Source: an uncultured Luminiphilus sp.
GTDB lineage: Bacteria; Pseudomonadota; Gammaproteobacteria; Pseudomonadales; Halieaceae
Direction of reading: 5' to 3'
Assembly (NCBI GenBank): GCA_905182485.1
Contig: CAJJBO010000003.1
Span: 183,579-247,578 of the forward strand
DNA: 64,000 nt
Positions 1 through 11,971 of the stretch are shown in pieces; the first letter of the stretch is position 1; every line of letters starts with the position of its first letter. The notes beneath the pieces are model-generated. The model saw nothing but the letters and a program-made list of their open reading frames with translations. It made no database searches and was not told where the DNA came from. A program made the translations under genes and the position numbers.

Positions 1-792
1 GATCGTGGTGAGGACGCATTGATTATCTATGACGACCTCTCTAAGCAGGCGGTAGCGTATCGGCAAATTTCCTTGTTACTGCGTCGGCCACCTGGACGTG
101 AAGCCTACCCAGGGGACGTCTTTTATTTGCACTCTCGCTTGTTAGAGCGTGCTGCTCGAGTCAATGCTGACTACGTTGAGCAGGCAACGGGCGGAGAAGT
201 GAAGGGCCAAACGGGCTCTTTAACCGCTTTGCCTGTGATAGAGACGCAAGCGGGTGACGTGTCAGCATTTGTCCCGACCAACGTCATTTCTATTACTGAC
301 GGTCAAATCTTCTTAGAAGCCGATATGTTCAATGCCGGTGTGCGACCCGCAATGAACGCCGGTATTTCCGTTTCGCGGGTGGGTGGCGCGGCGCAAACCA
401 AGATTGTTAAAAAGCTATCTGGCGGTATCCGTACCGCACTGGCTCAGTACCGGGAATTGGCTGCGTTCTCGCAGTTTGCCTCTGATCTCGATGATGCGAC
501 CAAAGCGCAGCTAGAGCACGGCGAGCGCATTACCGAGTTGATGAAGCAGAAACAGTACGCACCGTTGTCGATTGCTGATATGGGTGTGTTGTTGTACGCC
601 GGCAATGAGGGTGACTTGCAAGATGTAGACGTCGCCAAGATTGGTGATTTTGAGGCCGCATTATTGAGTTACATGCGAGCTGAACATGCCGAAGTCATGC
701 AACAAATTGACGCAGATGGCGACTGGAATGATGACCGAGAGGCGTCCTTTAAGTCCGCGATAGCAACGTTTAAATCAACTCAGACTTGGTAA
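1..792 (+). CDS. atpA: F1 ATP synthase subunit alpha, 5'-truncated by window edge
   Basis: Frame open from base 1 ([52 protein letters not shown]); typical AtpA C-terminal half; followed by atpG-atpD-atpC. Confidence 0.97.
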   Translation, partial: DRGEDALIIYDDLSKQAVAYRQISLLLRRPPGREAYPGDVFYLHSRLLERAARVNADYVEQATGGEVKGQTGSLTALPVIETQAGDVSAFVPTNVISITDGQIFLEADMFNAGVRPAMNAGISVSRVGGAAQTKIVKKLSGGIRTALAQYRELAAFSQFASDLDDATKAQLEHGERITELMKQKQYAPLSIADMGVLLYAGNEGDLQDVDVAKIGDFEAALLSYMRAEHAEVMQQIDADGDWNDDREASFKSAIATFKSTQTW

Positions 793-798
793 CACCGC

Positions 799-1662
799 AT
801 GGCAGCTGGTAAAGAAATACGCACTAAGATCACGAGTATTCAGAGTACTCAGAAGATCACCAGCGCCATGGAAATGGTGGCTGCTAGCAAGATGCGTCGT
901 GCCCAGGATCGTATGGAGGTTGGAAAGCCCTATGCGCAGCGGATGCGTGCGGTAGTGGGTCATATTGCCAATTCAACTCCAGAGTATCGTCACGCCTATA
1001 TGCAGGAGCGAGAGGTTAAGCGGGCGGGTTACATCATTGTGTCGACGGACCGCGGATTGTGCGGTGGACTCAATATCAATTTATTTAAAAGCGCTATTGC
1101 GTCCATGAGGGACTTGCAAGATTCGGGTGTTGAGATCGAGCTGTGCTTGGTTGGCGCTAAAGCCGGAGGTTTTTTTGCCAGCGTTGGGGGCAATGTCACG
1201 GCGACGGTAAAGGACTTGGGCGAGGAGCCGTCTCTGGGGGATCTGATCGGTGGCGTTAAATCGATGTTAGATGCTTATACAGAGGGTCGAATTGACGCGC
1301 TGTATCTCGCTGGCAATGAGTTTGTGAACACCATGACGCAGTCGCCAACTGTCGAACAGTTACTGCCTTTAAAGGCAGAACAAAACGAATCGCTGTCTCA
1401 TCATTGGGATTACCTCTACGAGCCAGATGCGCGAGAGCTTCTCGATGCACTAATGGTGCGCTATATCGAGTCCCTCGTTTATCAAGCCGTGGTAGAAAAT
1501 GGTGCTTGCGAGCAGGCCGCTCGAATGATCGCAATGAAAAATGCAACGGACAACGCGGGCGAGCTAATCGAAGATTTACAGCTGGTCTATAACAAGGCAC
1601 GGCAAGCGGCGATTACCCAGGAACTGGCAGAAATAGTAGGGGGCGCGGCAGCGATAGGCTGA
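799..1662 (+). CDS. atpG: F1 ATP synthase subunit gamma
   Basis: [36 protein letters not shown]...; operon position. Confidence 0.97.
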   Translation: MAAGKEIRTKITSIQSTQKITSAMEMVAASKMRRAQDRMEVGKPYAQRMRAVVGHIANSTPEYRHAYMQEREVKRAGYIIVSTDRGLCGGLNINLFKSAIASMRDLQDSGVEIELCLVGAKAGGFFASVGGNVTATVKDLGEEPSLGDLIGGVKSMLDAYTEGRIDALYLAGNEFVNTMTQSPTVEQLLPLKAEQNESLSHHWDYLYEPDARELLDALMVRYIESLVYQAVVENGACEQAARMIAMKNATDNAGELIEDLQLVYNKARQAAITQELAEIVGGAAAIG

Positions 1663-1718
1663 GGCGTGATCCAATAACGTAACACGATGCAGCGCGGTGT
1701 TGACTGCATACCTTTTAA

Positions 1719-3124
<1,406 letters not shown>

Positions 3125-3144
3125 CGCGCGTCGGGGACTGACTT

Positions 3145-3573
3145 ATGGCGATGACCTTACAGTGCGATATTGTGAGCGCAGAAACTCAGATTTACTCAGG
3201 GCTGGTGGAGCTCCTCGTCGCTACCGGCATAGAGGGCGAGTTGGGCGTATGCCATGGACATGCTGCTTTGTTAACACGGCTGATTCCGGGACCCATTCGT
3301 CTTGTTGAGCCAACGGGTGAAGAGCACGTTTACTATGCTTCAGGCGGTTTTCTAGAAGTCCAGGGCGACGTGGTCACTGTGTTGGCTGATACCGCTGTCA
3401 GGGCTGACGATATCGACGAGGCCGCTGCCGAGACGGCGCGTCAAAACGCCGAGGAAGCGCTTGCCAATCAGCAGGGAGAAATTGATTACGGCCTCGCTTC
3501 CGCGCAATTAGCGGAAGCGACGGCGCAGTTGTCTGCTCTCCGTAAACTTAAGAACCGCGCCGGCCGCGGGTAA
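3145..3573 (+). CDS. atpC: F1 ATP synthase subunit epsilon
   Basis: MAMTLQCDIVSAETQIYSGLVELLVATGIEGELGVCHGHAALLTRL...; operon position. Confidence 0.95.
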   Translation: MAMTLQCDIVSAETQIYSGLVELLVATGIEGELGVCHGHAALLTRLIPGPIRLVEPTGEEHVYYASGGFLEVQGDVVTVLADTAVRADDIDEAAAETARQNAEEALANQQGEIDYGLASAQLAEATAQLSALRKLKNRAGRG

Positions 3574-3692
3574 TACCCCCCCCAATAAACGGGTTTATTT
3601 TGGTGTTTGTTTGCCGAAGGGCCCTCGCACGCTTGCAAACTGGGCCCGGTGGGTAATGATGACGATTGCATAGAGCCTTGAGCGAATCTTTC

Positions 3693-5060
3693 ATGCTGGA
3701 AGTCATCATTTTGGCCGCCGGACAAGGTAGCCGGATGCAATCTAGGTTACCTAAAGTACTGCACCTGTTGTCTGGCCGGCCGCTAATTCATTACACCTTG
3801 GATGCCGCGCGCGCTGCCGGCGCTAACCGCATTCATGTCGTGATTGGTTGTGGCGCCGATGCCGTGAAAGCGGCTGTTCAGGCCCCTGATGTGCAGTGTC
3901 ACCTGCAAGCACAACAAAAAGGCACGGGCCACGCTGTGCAGCAAGCGATCGGTGCTTGCCATCCAGATTCAACGTTGCTCGTGTTGTTTGGCGATGTCCC
4001 GCTGGTCAGTCAGGCGACTTTACAGGCGGTGGTGGCCGCTGCTGAGGGCGGTATTGCCATGCTGTCAGCCGTGGTGGAGGACCCGTCCGGTTATGGCCGC
4101 GTCGTTCGTGATGACCGGGGTGAGTTTTCGGCGGTTGTGGAACACAAAGACGCATCGATAGACCAACACCAGTTGCGCGAGATTAATACTGGCGTGTTGG
4201 CAAGCAGAGCCAGCTCACTTGAGGATTGGCTGTCTCGGATCGAGAATAACAACGCGCAATCAGAATATTACTTACCGGATGTTTTAGCGCTTGCTAAAGC
4301 GGATGGCATCGCCGTTTCAGTGGTGGTCTCTGGCAGTGCACTGGATACTCTGGGGGTGAATACACCCCAACAACTAGAGTATTTGGAGCGCCAGCATCAA
4401 CAAATGCTGTCGGAGCAGTTGATGGCGGCCGGCGTTTTTGTGACTGATCGAGCGCGGTTGGACATCCGAGGATCGTTACGTTGTGGCCGCGACGTATCAA
4501 TTGACATCAATGTGGTGTTTGAGGGTGATGTGGTTCTGGGGGACGAGGTAACGATTGGTGCCCACTGCGTGATCCGTAACGCGACGATCGAGGCGGGTGT
4601 GCAGGTTCGGCCGTTTACTCATATCGACGGCGCTACCATCAAAGCGGGAGCAGAAATTGGCCCTTATGCTCGTCTGCGCCCTGGCACTGAGATTGGCGAG
4701 CAGGCGAAAGTCGGCAATTTTGTCGAAATAAAAAATGTGTCGCTGGGTAAGGGTGCGAAAGCCAGTCATCTTACTTATTTAGGTGATGCCACAGTGGGCG
4801 CATGGAGCAATGTGGGCGCAGGCACCATCACGTGTAATTACGATGGGGCCAACAAATATCGAACCGAACTGGGCGAGGGTGTGTTTATCGGATCAAACAG
4901 CACCTTAGTGGCCCCTTTATCTGTCGCGTCTGGTGGCTTTGTGGCCGCGGGCTCAACGATTACCGACGATGTGGCAATCGATCAGCTGGCGGTTGCCCGA
5001 GGCCGGCAGAGTAACGTAGACGGCTGGCAGCGTCCCACCAAAACCAAGGATGAATCTTAA
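3693..5060 (+). CDS. glmU: Bifunctional GlcNAc-1-P uridyltransferase / glucosamine-1-P acetyltransferase
   Basis: MLEVIILAAGQGSRMQSRLPKVLHLLSGRPLI..., hexapeptide-repeat C-terminus; start chosen at the ATG at 3693. Confidence 0.96.
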   Translation: MLEVIILAAGQGSRMQSRLPKVLHLLSGRPLIHYTLDAARAAGANRIHVVIGCGADAVKAAVQAPDVQCHLQAQQKGTGHAVQQAIGACHPDSTLLVLFGDVPLVSQATLQAVVAAAEGGIAMLSAVVEDPSGYGRVVRDDRGEFSAVVEHKDASIDQHQLREINTGVLASRASSLEDWLSRIENNNAQSEYYLPDVLALAKADGIAVSVVVSGSALDTLGVNTPQQLEYLERQHQQMLSEQLMAAGVFVTDRARLDIRGSLRCGRDVSIDINVVFEGDVVLGDEVTIGAHCVIRNATIEAGVQVRPFTHIDGATIKAGAEIGPYARLRPGTEIGEQAKVGNFVEIKNVSLGKGAKASHLTYLGDATVGAWSNVGAGTITCNYDGANKYRTELGEGVFIGSNSTLVAPLSVASGGFVAAGSTITDDVAIDQLAVARGRQSNVDGWQRPTKTKDES

Positions 5061-6883
5061 TGTGCGGCATTGTGGCGGTAGCTGCCCGACGAGATTGCAC
5101 CGATATTCTTCTCGAAGGCCTTCGCAGGCTCGAGTACCGTGGATATGACTCAGCTGGGTTTGCGCTCATCGATCGCGAAGGTCAATTGTCGAGTCATAAA
5201 ACCTTAGGTCGCGTTGCCGCGTTAGAGGCCGTGCAACTGGCGACACCGTTGAGCGGTGGCACGGGAATTGCCCACACGCGTTGGGCGACCCATGGTGCAC
5301 CGTCGGTTGCCAACGCCCACCCTCATGTCATTAATGACCGCATTGCGGTGGTGCACAATGGGATTATTGAAAATCACGAACTGTTTCGGTCTGCGTTAGC
5401 AGCGCGGGGCTGCCAGTTTGCGTCGGAAACTGACACCGAGGTAGTGGCACATTTAATTGCACTGGCAATCGAAGAAGGTGACCACGACTTATTAGCGGCG
5501 GTACAGCAGGTCCTGCCAAAACTGCAAGGCGCCTATGCGCTCGCTGTTATTGATCGCGAATCACCCAATCAACTGGTAGTGGCACGCCAAGGTAGTCCAT
5601 TGGTGCTGGGCGTTGGTCTTGGGGAATACTTTGCTGGGTCAGACACTCTCGCGCTGCAGTCCGTTACCGATACGTTTATTTACCTCGAAGAGGGCGATGT
5701 CGCCCAGTTGACGGCAGATGGCTATGCCATTTTTAACGTTGAGGGGCAGCCGGTCGATCGAGGCCAAAATCGCCTTGCATTACGCCCTGAAAACCAAGGC
5801 TTGGGTGGCTACGACCACTACATGCGCAAGGAGATTTTTGAGCAACCTGCCCGCCTACAGGACACGATTAAGGGCGCCAACGCGGATGATCGCGCGTTTG
5901 ATGATAACGCGACGGAGCTGTTCTCGCGGGTTCAGGCTGTTCAGATTGTGGCCTGTGGCACCAGTTATCACGCTGGCCTAGTCGCCCGACACTGGATCGA
6001 ATCATTGACGGGACTGCCCTGTCAGGTCGAAGTTGCGTCAGAGTACCGCTACCGCAATGCGGTGGTGCTCCCCAATACCCTCATGGTGGGTATTTCGCAG
6101 TCAGGTGAAACGGCGGATACGCTAGCGGCTTTGGAGCATGTGGGCGTTGAAAACGTCCTCGCAAGGTTGGCGATCTGTAACGTTGATCATAGTGCTATGG
6201 TTCGTGCCTGCGAGTTGGTGTATTTGACGCAGGCGGGCGCAGAGATTGGCGTCGCATCAACCAAGGCGTTCACGACACAACTCGCGGCGTTGCTTATGCT
6301 GACGTCGCGGTTGGCCCACCATCATGCATCGGACACACTGGCCACGCAGGATATTGAGTCTGCGTTACAGGAGTTAGCGACGGTGTCTGACCAGGTGTTG
6401 GCGTGCGATGACAAGATCAAAACGTTGGCGCGGCGCTTCACCAATAAGCACCATGCTTTATTCCTAGGTCGGGGCATTTATTACCCCATTGCCATGGAGG
6501 GCGCGCTGAAGTTAAAAGAGATATCATATATTCATGCCGAAGCCTACCCTGCAGGAGAGCTTAAGCATGGTCCGCTTGCGCTGGTGGACGAGGATATGCC
6601 GGTCGTTGCGGTGGCACCAGATGATCTACTGATGGAAAAACTGCGGTCCAATCTTGAAGAGGTTCGCGCTCGTGGCGGTCACTTATTTGTGTTTGCCAGT
6701 GAAAAGGCGGGTTATCAATCGGGCCCGAGTTGTGATGTGTTAGAGCTTCCCGTCGCGAGTAACCTTGCGGGTCCCATTGCTTTCACCATCGCGTTACAAC
6801 TGTTGTCATATCACGTCGCGGTAGCCAAGGGTACTGATGTGGACAAGCCCCGTAACCTCGCGAAGTCAGTCACAGTGGAGTAA
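5060..6883 (+). CDS. glmS: Glutamine-fructose-6-phosphate aminotransferase (isomerizing)
   Basis: MCGIVAVAARRDCTDILLEGLRRLEYRGYDSAG..., two SIS domains, C-terminal PRNLAKSVTVE. Confidence 0.97.
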   Translation: MCGIVAVAARRDCTDILLEGLRRLEYRGYDSAGFALIDREGQLSSHKTLGRVAALEAVQLATPLSGGTGIAHTRWATHGAPSVANAHPHVINDRIAVVHNGIIENHELFRSALAARGCQFASETDTEVVAHLIALAIEEGDHDLLAAVQQVLPKLQGAYALAVIDRESPNQLVVARQGSPLVLGVGLGEYFAGSDTLALQSVTDTFIYLEEGDVAQLTADGYAIFNVEGQPVDRGQNRLALRPENQGLGGYDHYMRKEIFEQPARLQDTIKGANADDRAFDDNATELFSRVQAVQIVACGTSYHAGLVARHWIESLTGLPCQVEVASEYRYRNAVVLPNTLMVGISQSGETADTLAALEHVGVENVLARLAICNVDHSAMVRACELVYLTQAGAEIGVASTKAFTTQLAALLMLTSRLAHHHASDTLATQDIESALQELATVSDQVLACDDKIKTLARRFTNKHHALFLGRGIYYPIAMEGALKLKEISYIHAEAYPAGELKHGPLALVDEDMPVVAVAPDDLLMEKLRSNLEEVRARGGHLFVFASEKAGYQSGPSCDVLELPVASNLAGPIAFTIALQLLSYHVAVAKGTDVDKPRNLAKSVTVE

Positions 6884-6910
6884 TGCACAACAGTAAATTA
6901 ACAGGAGTTA

Positions 6911-7033
6911 ATGGTGGAAATAAATTTTTACATTTGGTTAATTTCGACGATTGCGGTGACAGCATATTCTTGGATTTTGATCGCAAAATGGGCAAAGAAA
7001 AAAGAGACGGAACAACAACCCCTCGAAGACTAA
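6911..7033 (+). CDS. Putative 40-aa single-TM microprotein
   Basis: MVEINFYIWLISTIAVTAYSWILIAKWAKKKETEQQPLED*; AGGAG just upstream (6903-6907); 27 bp after the glmS stop; hydrophobic helix followed by a basic/acidic tail; below the ORF-track length cutoff. Confidence 0.5.
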   Translation: MVEINFYIWLISTIAVTAYSWILIAKWAKKKETEQQPLED

Positions 7034-7074
7034 TTGACTGCTGTGAAACACTCCGCAACGGTTGAGTCGTCTTT

Positions 7075-7458
7075 TTGACCTCATTGCCTCATAAGTGCTC
7101 CGTGTTGACAATCGTTCTTGCCGTGGCTCATCTCATGCTTGAGACTTTATTTACCGTAAAATTTGGGCAAACCTTTGCGGGATATGTACCCGACCTGATT
7201 GCTGTTGCCTTATTACTGATCGGTGGTTATCTGACGATTAAAAACTCAAATGCAGTGGGTATTTTGTGAAGCGCATGGGGTTTTGCGTGTTGTCTTCATT
7301 ATCGCTCTTGGGCGTGTCGATTTAATGATGTGATGGAAGGGACGTCGACAGAGCTAGTCGAGACAATCATGACCGTTTTGGCGGTCACGATACCTATTTC
7401 ATTCATTGCAGTTGGCGTGACGCTCATCGCATGCCTGCCAAAACGTCGACGCCACTGA
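7075..7458 (+). CDS. Putative ~127-aa multi-TM membrane protein, frame interrupted by a TGA at 7267-7269
   Basis: MTSLPHKCSVLTIVLAVAHLMLETLFTVKFGQTFAGYVPDLIAVALLLIGGYLTIKNSNAVGIL*SAWGFACCLHYRSWACRFNDVMEGTSTELVETIMTVLAVTIPISFIAVGVTLIACLPKRRRH; same frame stays open and protein-like past the TGA. Confidence 0.45.
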
Positions 7459-7587
7459 GCAAAAAAGCGCCTCGCTGATCGCGGTGAGTGTAAGGGGGGG
7501 TAAAATACGGTGACGAGATGCCGTTAGCGTCGCGTTAACCCTGCAATGAGCGGTCATTTGGGCTTTGCGTGCCGCGACAAGCGTGTC

Positions 7588-7635
7588 AAAAATCAGAGGG
7601 TTACGGCGAGGCTTGTGCTAGGCCCCACCGTAACC
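7588..7635 (-). terminator. Rho-independent terminator of the 118-aa secreted-protein gene
   Basis: Minus strand GGTTACGG...CCGTAACC stem (7599-7635) followed by a TTTTT run (AAAAA on + at 7588-7592). Confidence 0.65.
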
Positions 7636-7650
7636 GGAAGAGAAACTTTA

Positions 7651-8007
7651 TCAGGGGTTGGCAGCTTTGAATGCCTTAATAGCGGTATTGAAGTCAGCTG
7701 CCACTTGTTCTTCCCGCGAGACTGCCGCGTTGTAGTCGGCAGCCGCCAGCGCATAGCGCTCGTCAGCATCGCTATCGCCCTCGTCCATCGCCGCTTTTTC
7801 AGCGGTCATTTGGTCGTCCACACAGGTGAGATACTCAGCATTAGCGGCTTGAAAGGCTTTAACTTCGCCTTGTGATGCCACCATATCTTCCATTGTTGCA
7901 CTGCCACCGTCTGGCGTCGGGGGCGCTACTGGAACATCACAGGCAAAAGCACCACTCAATGGCGTGGCAAGCAAGGCGAAGGCGAGCGTAACGGGTTTCA
8001 TATCCAT
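7651..8007 (-). CDS. Small exported protein of unknown function with a signal peptide and Ala-rich helical body
   Basis: MDMKPVTLAFALLATPLSGAFACDVPVAPPTPDGGSATMEDMVASQGEVKAFQAANAEYLTC...; Sec-type N-terminus; own terminator. Confidence 0.75.
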   Translation of the reverse strand: MDMKPVTLAFALLATPLSGAFACDVPVAPPTPDGGSATMEDMVASQGEVKAFQAANAEYLTCVDDQMTAEKAAMDEGDSDADERYALAAADYNAAVSREEQVAADFNTAIKAFKAANP

Positions 8008-8200
8008 TTTAGATTTCCTTTTTTAAGCAGCCAAATGTTGGCGTTTTTATCGAGACGCTGCCGCGGCGATACACTACCGGGATCAGGTCTTTATAGAGGC
8101 TTCTGTTATACCAATGAACGCGGCCTGAATAAACCATCTATGTCACATCTCATCACAACGTTTATCCAACCCCTAAAGCGCATTCCGTTACACTACGCGC

Positions 8201-10358
8201 ATGGATGTTTCCGATATTTTAAACCCCCTGAATGCCGCACAGCGAGAGGCTGTGACCGCGTCTACCAGTAACCAGCTTGTCTTAGCCGGCGCAGGGTCTG
8301 GCAAAACGAGCGTGCTCGTGCATCGCATCGCCTGGCTATTAGAAGCAGAGCAGGTGTCGCCTTTTTCAATACTCGCTGTGACCTTTACCAACAAGGCTGC
8401 GCGTGAGATGCGGCACCGCATCGAATCCTTGATGGGGCAGTCGTTTGGCGGCATGTGGGTGGGCACGTTTCACGGCCTTGCCCACCGCTTGCTCCGCACG
8501 CATTGGCAGGAAGCGGGTCTAATTCAAGACTTCCAGATTCTCGACAGCGACGATCAGCTGCGGCTAATTAAGCGAGTAATACCGGGACTAGAGCTGGATG
8601 ATACCCGCTGGCCACCCAAGCAGGCGCAGTGGTTTATTAATGGACAGAAAGATGAGGGACTCCGTGCGCGCCATGTTGATGTCCCGCTAGGCGATTTATA
8701 TGCCAAGACCATGGTGCGCGTGTATGCCGCTTATGAAGAGGCCTGTGAGCGAGGCGGCCTGGTCGACTTTGCTGAGTTGTTACTCCGTGCGCACGAGTTG
8801 TGGCTCAAGTCTCCCTCAACGCTCGCCCATTACCAAGCGCGTTTTAAAGCACGTGATGGTGGACGAGTTTCAAGATACCAACACGATTCAGTATGCGTGG
8901 CTGCGTGTTTTAGCGGGACAAACTATTCCGGTGGTTGCAGTGGGTGACGACGATCAGTCTATCTACGGCTGGCGTGGCGCTAAAGTCGAAAATATCCAAC
9001 GATTTTCAGAAGACTTTGCTGGCACCGTGACGGTGAGATTAGAGCAAAACTACCGCTCCACCGAGACTATTCTCGAAGCCGCAAACGGCCTCATTTCTCG
9101 CAATGCCGGGCGATTGGGTAAAAACTTGTGGACTGAAGGGGAGCGGGGCGACCCGATCACGCTCTACGCTGGCTTTAACGAACAAGACGAAGCGCGCTAT
9201 ATCGTAGAACAAGCAGAAACGTGGTGCGACGAGGGGAATCCACGGCGGTCGGTAGCGATTTTATATCGCTCAAACGCGCAATCACGTGTGTTGGAAGAAG
9301 CGCTGCTCCGAGAGCGTATCCCATACCGTATTTATGGGGGGCAGCGATTCTACGAACGGCTAGAAATTCGGAATGCGCTGGCCTATTTGCGGCTGGCTCA
9401 AGCTCGTCGTGACGATGCCGCATTGGAGCGTGTTTTGAATACGCCGCCGCGTGGCATCGGTAATAAGACAGTAGAGAAACTGAGAGAGGTCGCTAGGCGA
9501 GACCAAGCACCCCTGTGGGAGGCGATAGAAGTAGTGCGGAAACAGACGCTGTTACCGGCACGAGCACTCACTGCGCTCGCGAATTTCCAAGCACTGATTG
9601 ACGATTTTGCGACATCCGCTGAGACCTTATCCCTTGATGAATTTACAGAGCATGTCATCGAGATGTCAGGATTGATGAATTATCACCGGTCGGAAAAAGG
9701 TGAGCGTGGGCAAGCGCGGGTGGAAAACCTACAGGAATTGGTCACAGCAACACGGCTATTTGAACCCGAGGACGAGACCATCTCGCCGTTGCCGCAATTC
9801 CTGGATCAAGTGGCATTAGATTCTGGTGATCGGCAAGCTGATGAAGACCAAGACGCAGTTCAGTTGATGACCTTGCACAGTGCCAAAGGATTAGAGTTTC
9901 CCTTAGTGTTTATGGCGGGCGTGGAAGAAAACCTGTTTCCCCATCAAATGTCGTTAGAGGAGCCGGGCCGATTGGAAGAGGAACGCCGACTCGCGTATGT
10001 GGGTATTACTCGTGCGATGCAGAAATTGATCGTGACCTATGCAGAAAATCGACGTTTACATGGCAGTGATATGTACAACACACCGTCGCGTTTTATCCGC
10101 GAGATACCCGGCGAACTCATCGAAGAAGTGCGCCTCAATGGTTCGGTGTCCCGTCCTCTTGGGTCCTTGTCGCATCATTCCTTGACCGAACCGCCTGTTG
10201 AGGGACTCGATTTGGGTCGTCGGGTTTTGCATCAAGTATTTGGCGAAGGCGTGGTGACTCAATTTGAAGGTCAGGGCAGTAATGCTAGGGTCGAGGTGAG
10301 TTTTAGCGAAGGCAGTAAATGGCTAGTGCTGCAGTATGCGAATCTAACAATTCTGTAA
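8201..10358 (+). CDS. uvrD: DNA helicase II, interrupted by one apparent frameshift at the AAA at 8846-8848
   Basis: MDVSDILNPLNAAQREAVTASTSNQLVLAGAGSGKTSVLVHRIAWLL... and FKHVMVDEFQDTNTIQYAWLRVLAG...; removing one A restores YQARFKHVMVDEFQDTN. Confidence 0.95.
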
Positions 10359-10367
10359 GGCGAAATC

Positions 10368-11516
10368 ATGCGTGAGACACAAATACTACCCCTGGTCGTT
10401 ATCGCACTCGTCGCCGCTTTAGTGAGTGTGGTGGCGATGTGGTCTTTGGATCGATCGGGGCAAGGCGTGGATCTGACCAAAACGGTGCGCGGTACTGACG
10501 CGTTTATTGAATGGAAGTTAGTCACCACCTGGCCAAAAGGGCTGCCTGGGTTGGGTGCTGCTCCCGAGAACTTTGCGCGACGTGTGAACGAGGCATCAGG
10601 GGGCCGGTTGAGGATAAAAGTCTTTGGCGCTGGTGAAATTGTCCCTCCGTTTGAAGTCTTTGATGCGGTATCCCGACGGGTGGCTGAGGCGGGCCACGGG
10701 GCGTCCTACTACTGGAAGGGCAAGATCCCGGCCGCTGTTTTTTATACTGCAGTGCCCTTTGGGATGACGGCTCAAGAAGCAAATGGCTGGCTACATTATG
10801 GAGGGGGTCTCGCGCTGTGGCGCGAACTTTATGAGCCCTTTGGGGTGGTGCCCTTTGCTGGTGGGAGCACAGGTGTTCAGATGGCGGGTTGGTTCAATAA
10901 GCGGTTGAACACCCGAGAGGACTTAGCAGGACTAAAGATGCGTATTCCGGGCCTCGCCGGAGAAGTATTTGATGCGGCGGGTGGCTCTGCAGTTCGCATT
11001 GCGGGTGGTGAGGTGTACACGTCGATGCAGACCGGCGTAATTGATGCCGTTGAATGGGTGGGCCCTTATAACGACAGAACGCTGGGCCTGATGGAGGTCG
11101 GAGACTACTATTATTATCCCGGTTGGCATGAGCCTGGCGCGATGCTCGAGATTATTGTCAATAAAGAGGCGCTAGCGGCATTACCCGAAGACCTACAGGC
11201 CATTGTTACGGTGGCGGCTCGCGCGACCAATGGCGATATGCTCGATGACTTTACGGCCCACAATAGTGAATCACTTGAAATTTTACTAACAGATTTTCCT
11301 TTAGATTGTTTTTTACATGACGACGTGATGGATATTCTCTACGAGGAGAGTCAGGTCGCTGTTGCAGCGCTCATTGATGCGGATCCTATGGCAGCAAAGA
11401 TTGCCGCTTCGTACTTCGACTTTTTTCAACGTGTGCGGACGTATCATGAAATATCCGAGCGGGCTTACCTCAATGGGCGAGACCGAGTAATGCCCCCCGT
11501 GTCGTTTACGGAGTAA
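10368..11516 (+). CDS. TRAP transporter solute-binding protein (DctP/TakP-like)
   Basis: N-terminal hydrophobic segment, then WKLVTTWPKGLPGLGAAPENFARRVNEASGGRLRIKVFGAGEIVPPFEVFDAVS... Confidence 0.9.
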   Translation: MRETQILPLVVIALVAALVSVVAMWSLDRSGQGVDLTKTVRGTDAFIEWKLVTTWPKGLPGLGAAPENFARRVNEASGGRLRIKVFGAGEIVPPFEVFDAVSRRVAEAGHGASYYWKGKIPAAVFYTAVPFGMTAQEANGWLHYGGGLALWRELYEPFGVVPFAGGSTGVQMAGWFNKRLNTREDLAGLKMRIPGLAGEVFDAAGGSAVRIAGGEVYTSMQTGVIDAVEWVGPYNDRTLGLMEVGDYYYYPGWHEPGAMLEIIVNKEALAALPEDLQAIVTVAARATNGDMLDDFTAHNSESLEILLTDFPLDCFLHDDVMDILYEESQVAVAALIDADPMAAKIAASYFDFFQRVRTYHEISERAYLNGRDRVMPPVSFTE

Positions 11517-11904
11517 TAGGTCGCGTCAACCTCTGTTCGTCGATCGCCACGTAGATAAACTCCCCTTCTGTCACCTTGATCGGTTCGCCGTCTTGCCGTG
11601 CATTAATCCAGACCTCAACGAGTATCCGTAACGAACTGCGACCGGTTTCTAGCACATCGCAATAACAGCTCACGACGGCGCCAACATGCACCGGTGTCAA
11701 AAACGACATGCCTTCTATCGCTACCGTTGCGACCCGTCCTCCCGCGAGCTCCGATGCGGTGATGCTGCCAGCAAGGTCCATTTGTGACAACAACCACCCC
11801 CCGAAGATGTCGCCGTTTGCGTTGGTATCCCGAGGCATCGCAATGGTTTGTAATGCTAAATCACCATGAGGGAGAGGATCGGCGTCGAGTTCGTCAGTTG
11901 GCAT
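11506..11904 (-). CDS. Hotdog-fold acyl-CoA thioesterase, YciA-like
   Basis: DLALQTIAMPRDTNANGDIFGGWLLSQMDLAGSITASELAGGRVATVAIEGMSFLTPVHVGAVVSCYC. Confidence 0.9.
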   Translation of the reverse strand: MPTDELDADPLPHGDLALQTIAMPRDTNANGDIFGGWLLSQMDLAGSITASELAGGRVATVAIEGMSFLTPVHVGAVVSCYCDVLETGRSSLRILVEVWINARQDGEPIKVTEGEFIYVAIDEQRLTRPITP

Positions 11905-11971
11905 AGCATCTGTTCTCAGAGTGTTTGGCGGCGATGATGCTCACATCGCTCGCGGCAGGGGGTTCGGGTCA

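Noticed and set aside
3578-3665. C8 run and hairpin-like sequence after atpC as a novel element
   Set aside because: CCAATAAA-cggg-TTTATTTTGG is most simply an imperfect terminator between atpC and glmU.
6883-7065. 60-aa ORF MHNSKLTGVNGG...
   Set aside because: Overlaps the better-supported 40-aa TM ORF in another frame; composition is not protein-like.
7267-7269. UGA recoding (selenocysteine or UGA-as-sense) explaining the in-frame TGAs at 7267 and 21782
   Set aside because: Many genes here end normally at TGA (rpiA, tkt, epd, pilT, zapA); no SECIS-like context is apparent and neither protein is a known selenoprotein; substitution error is simpler.
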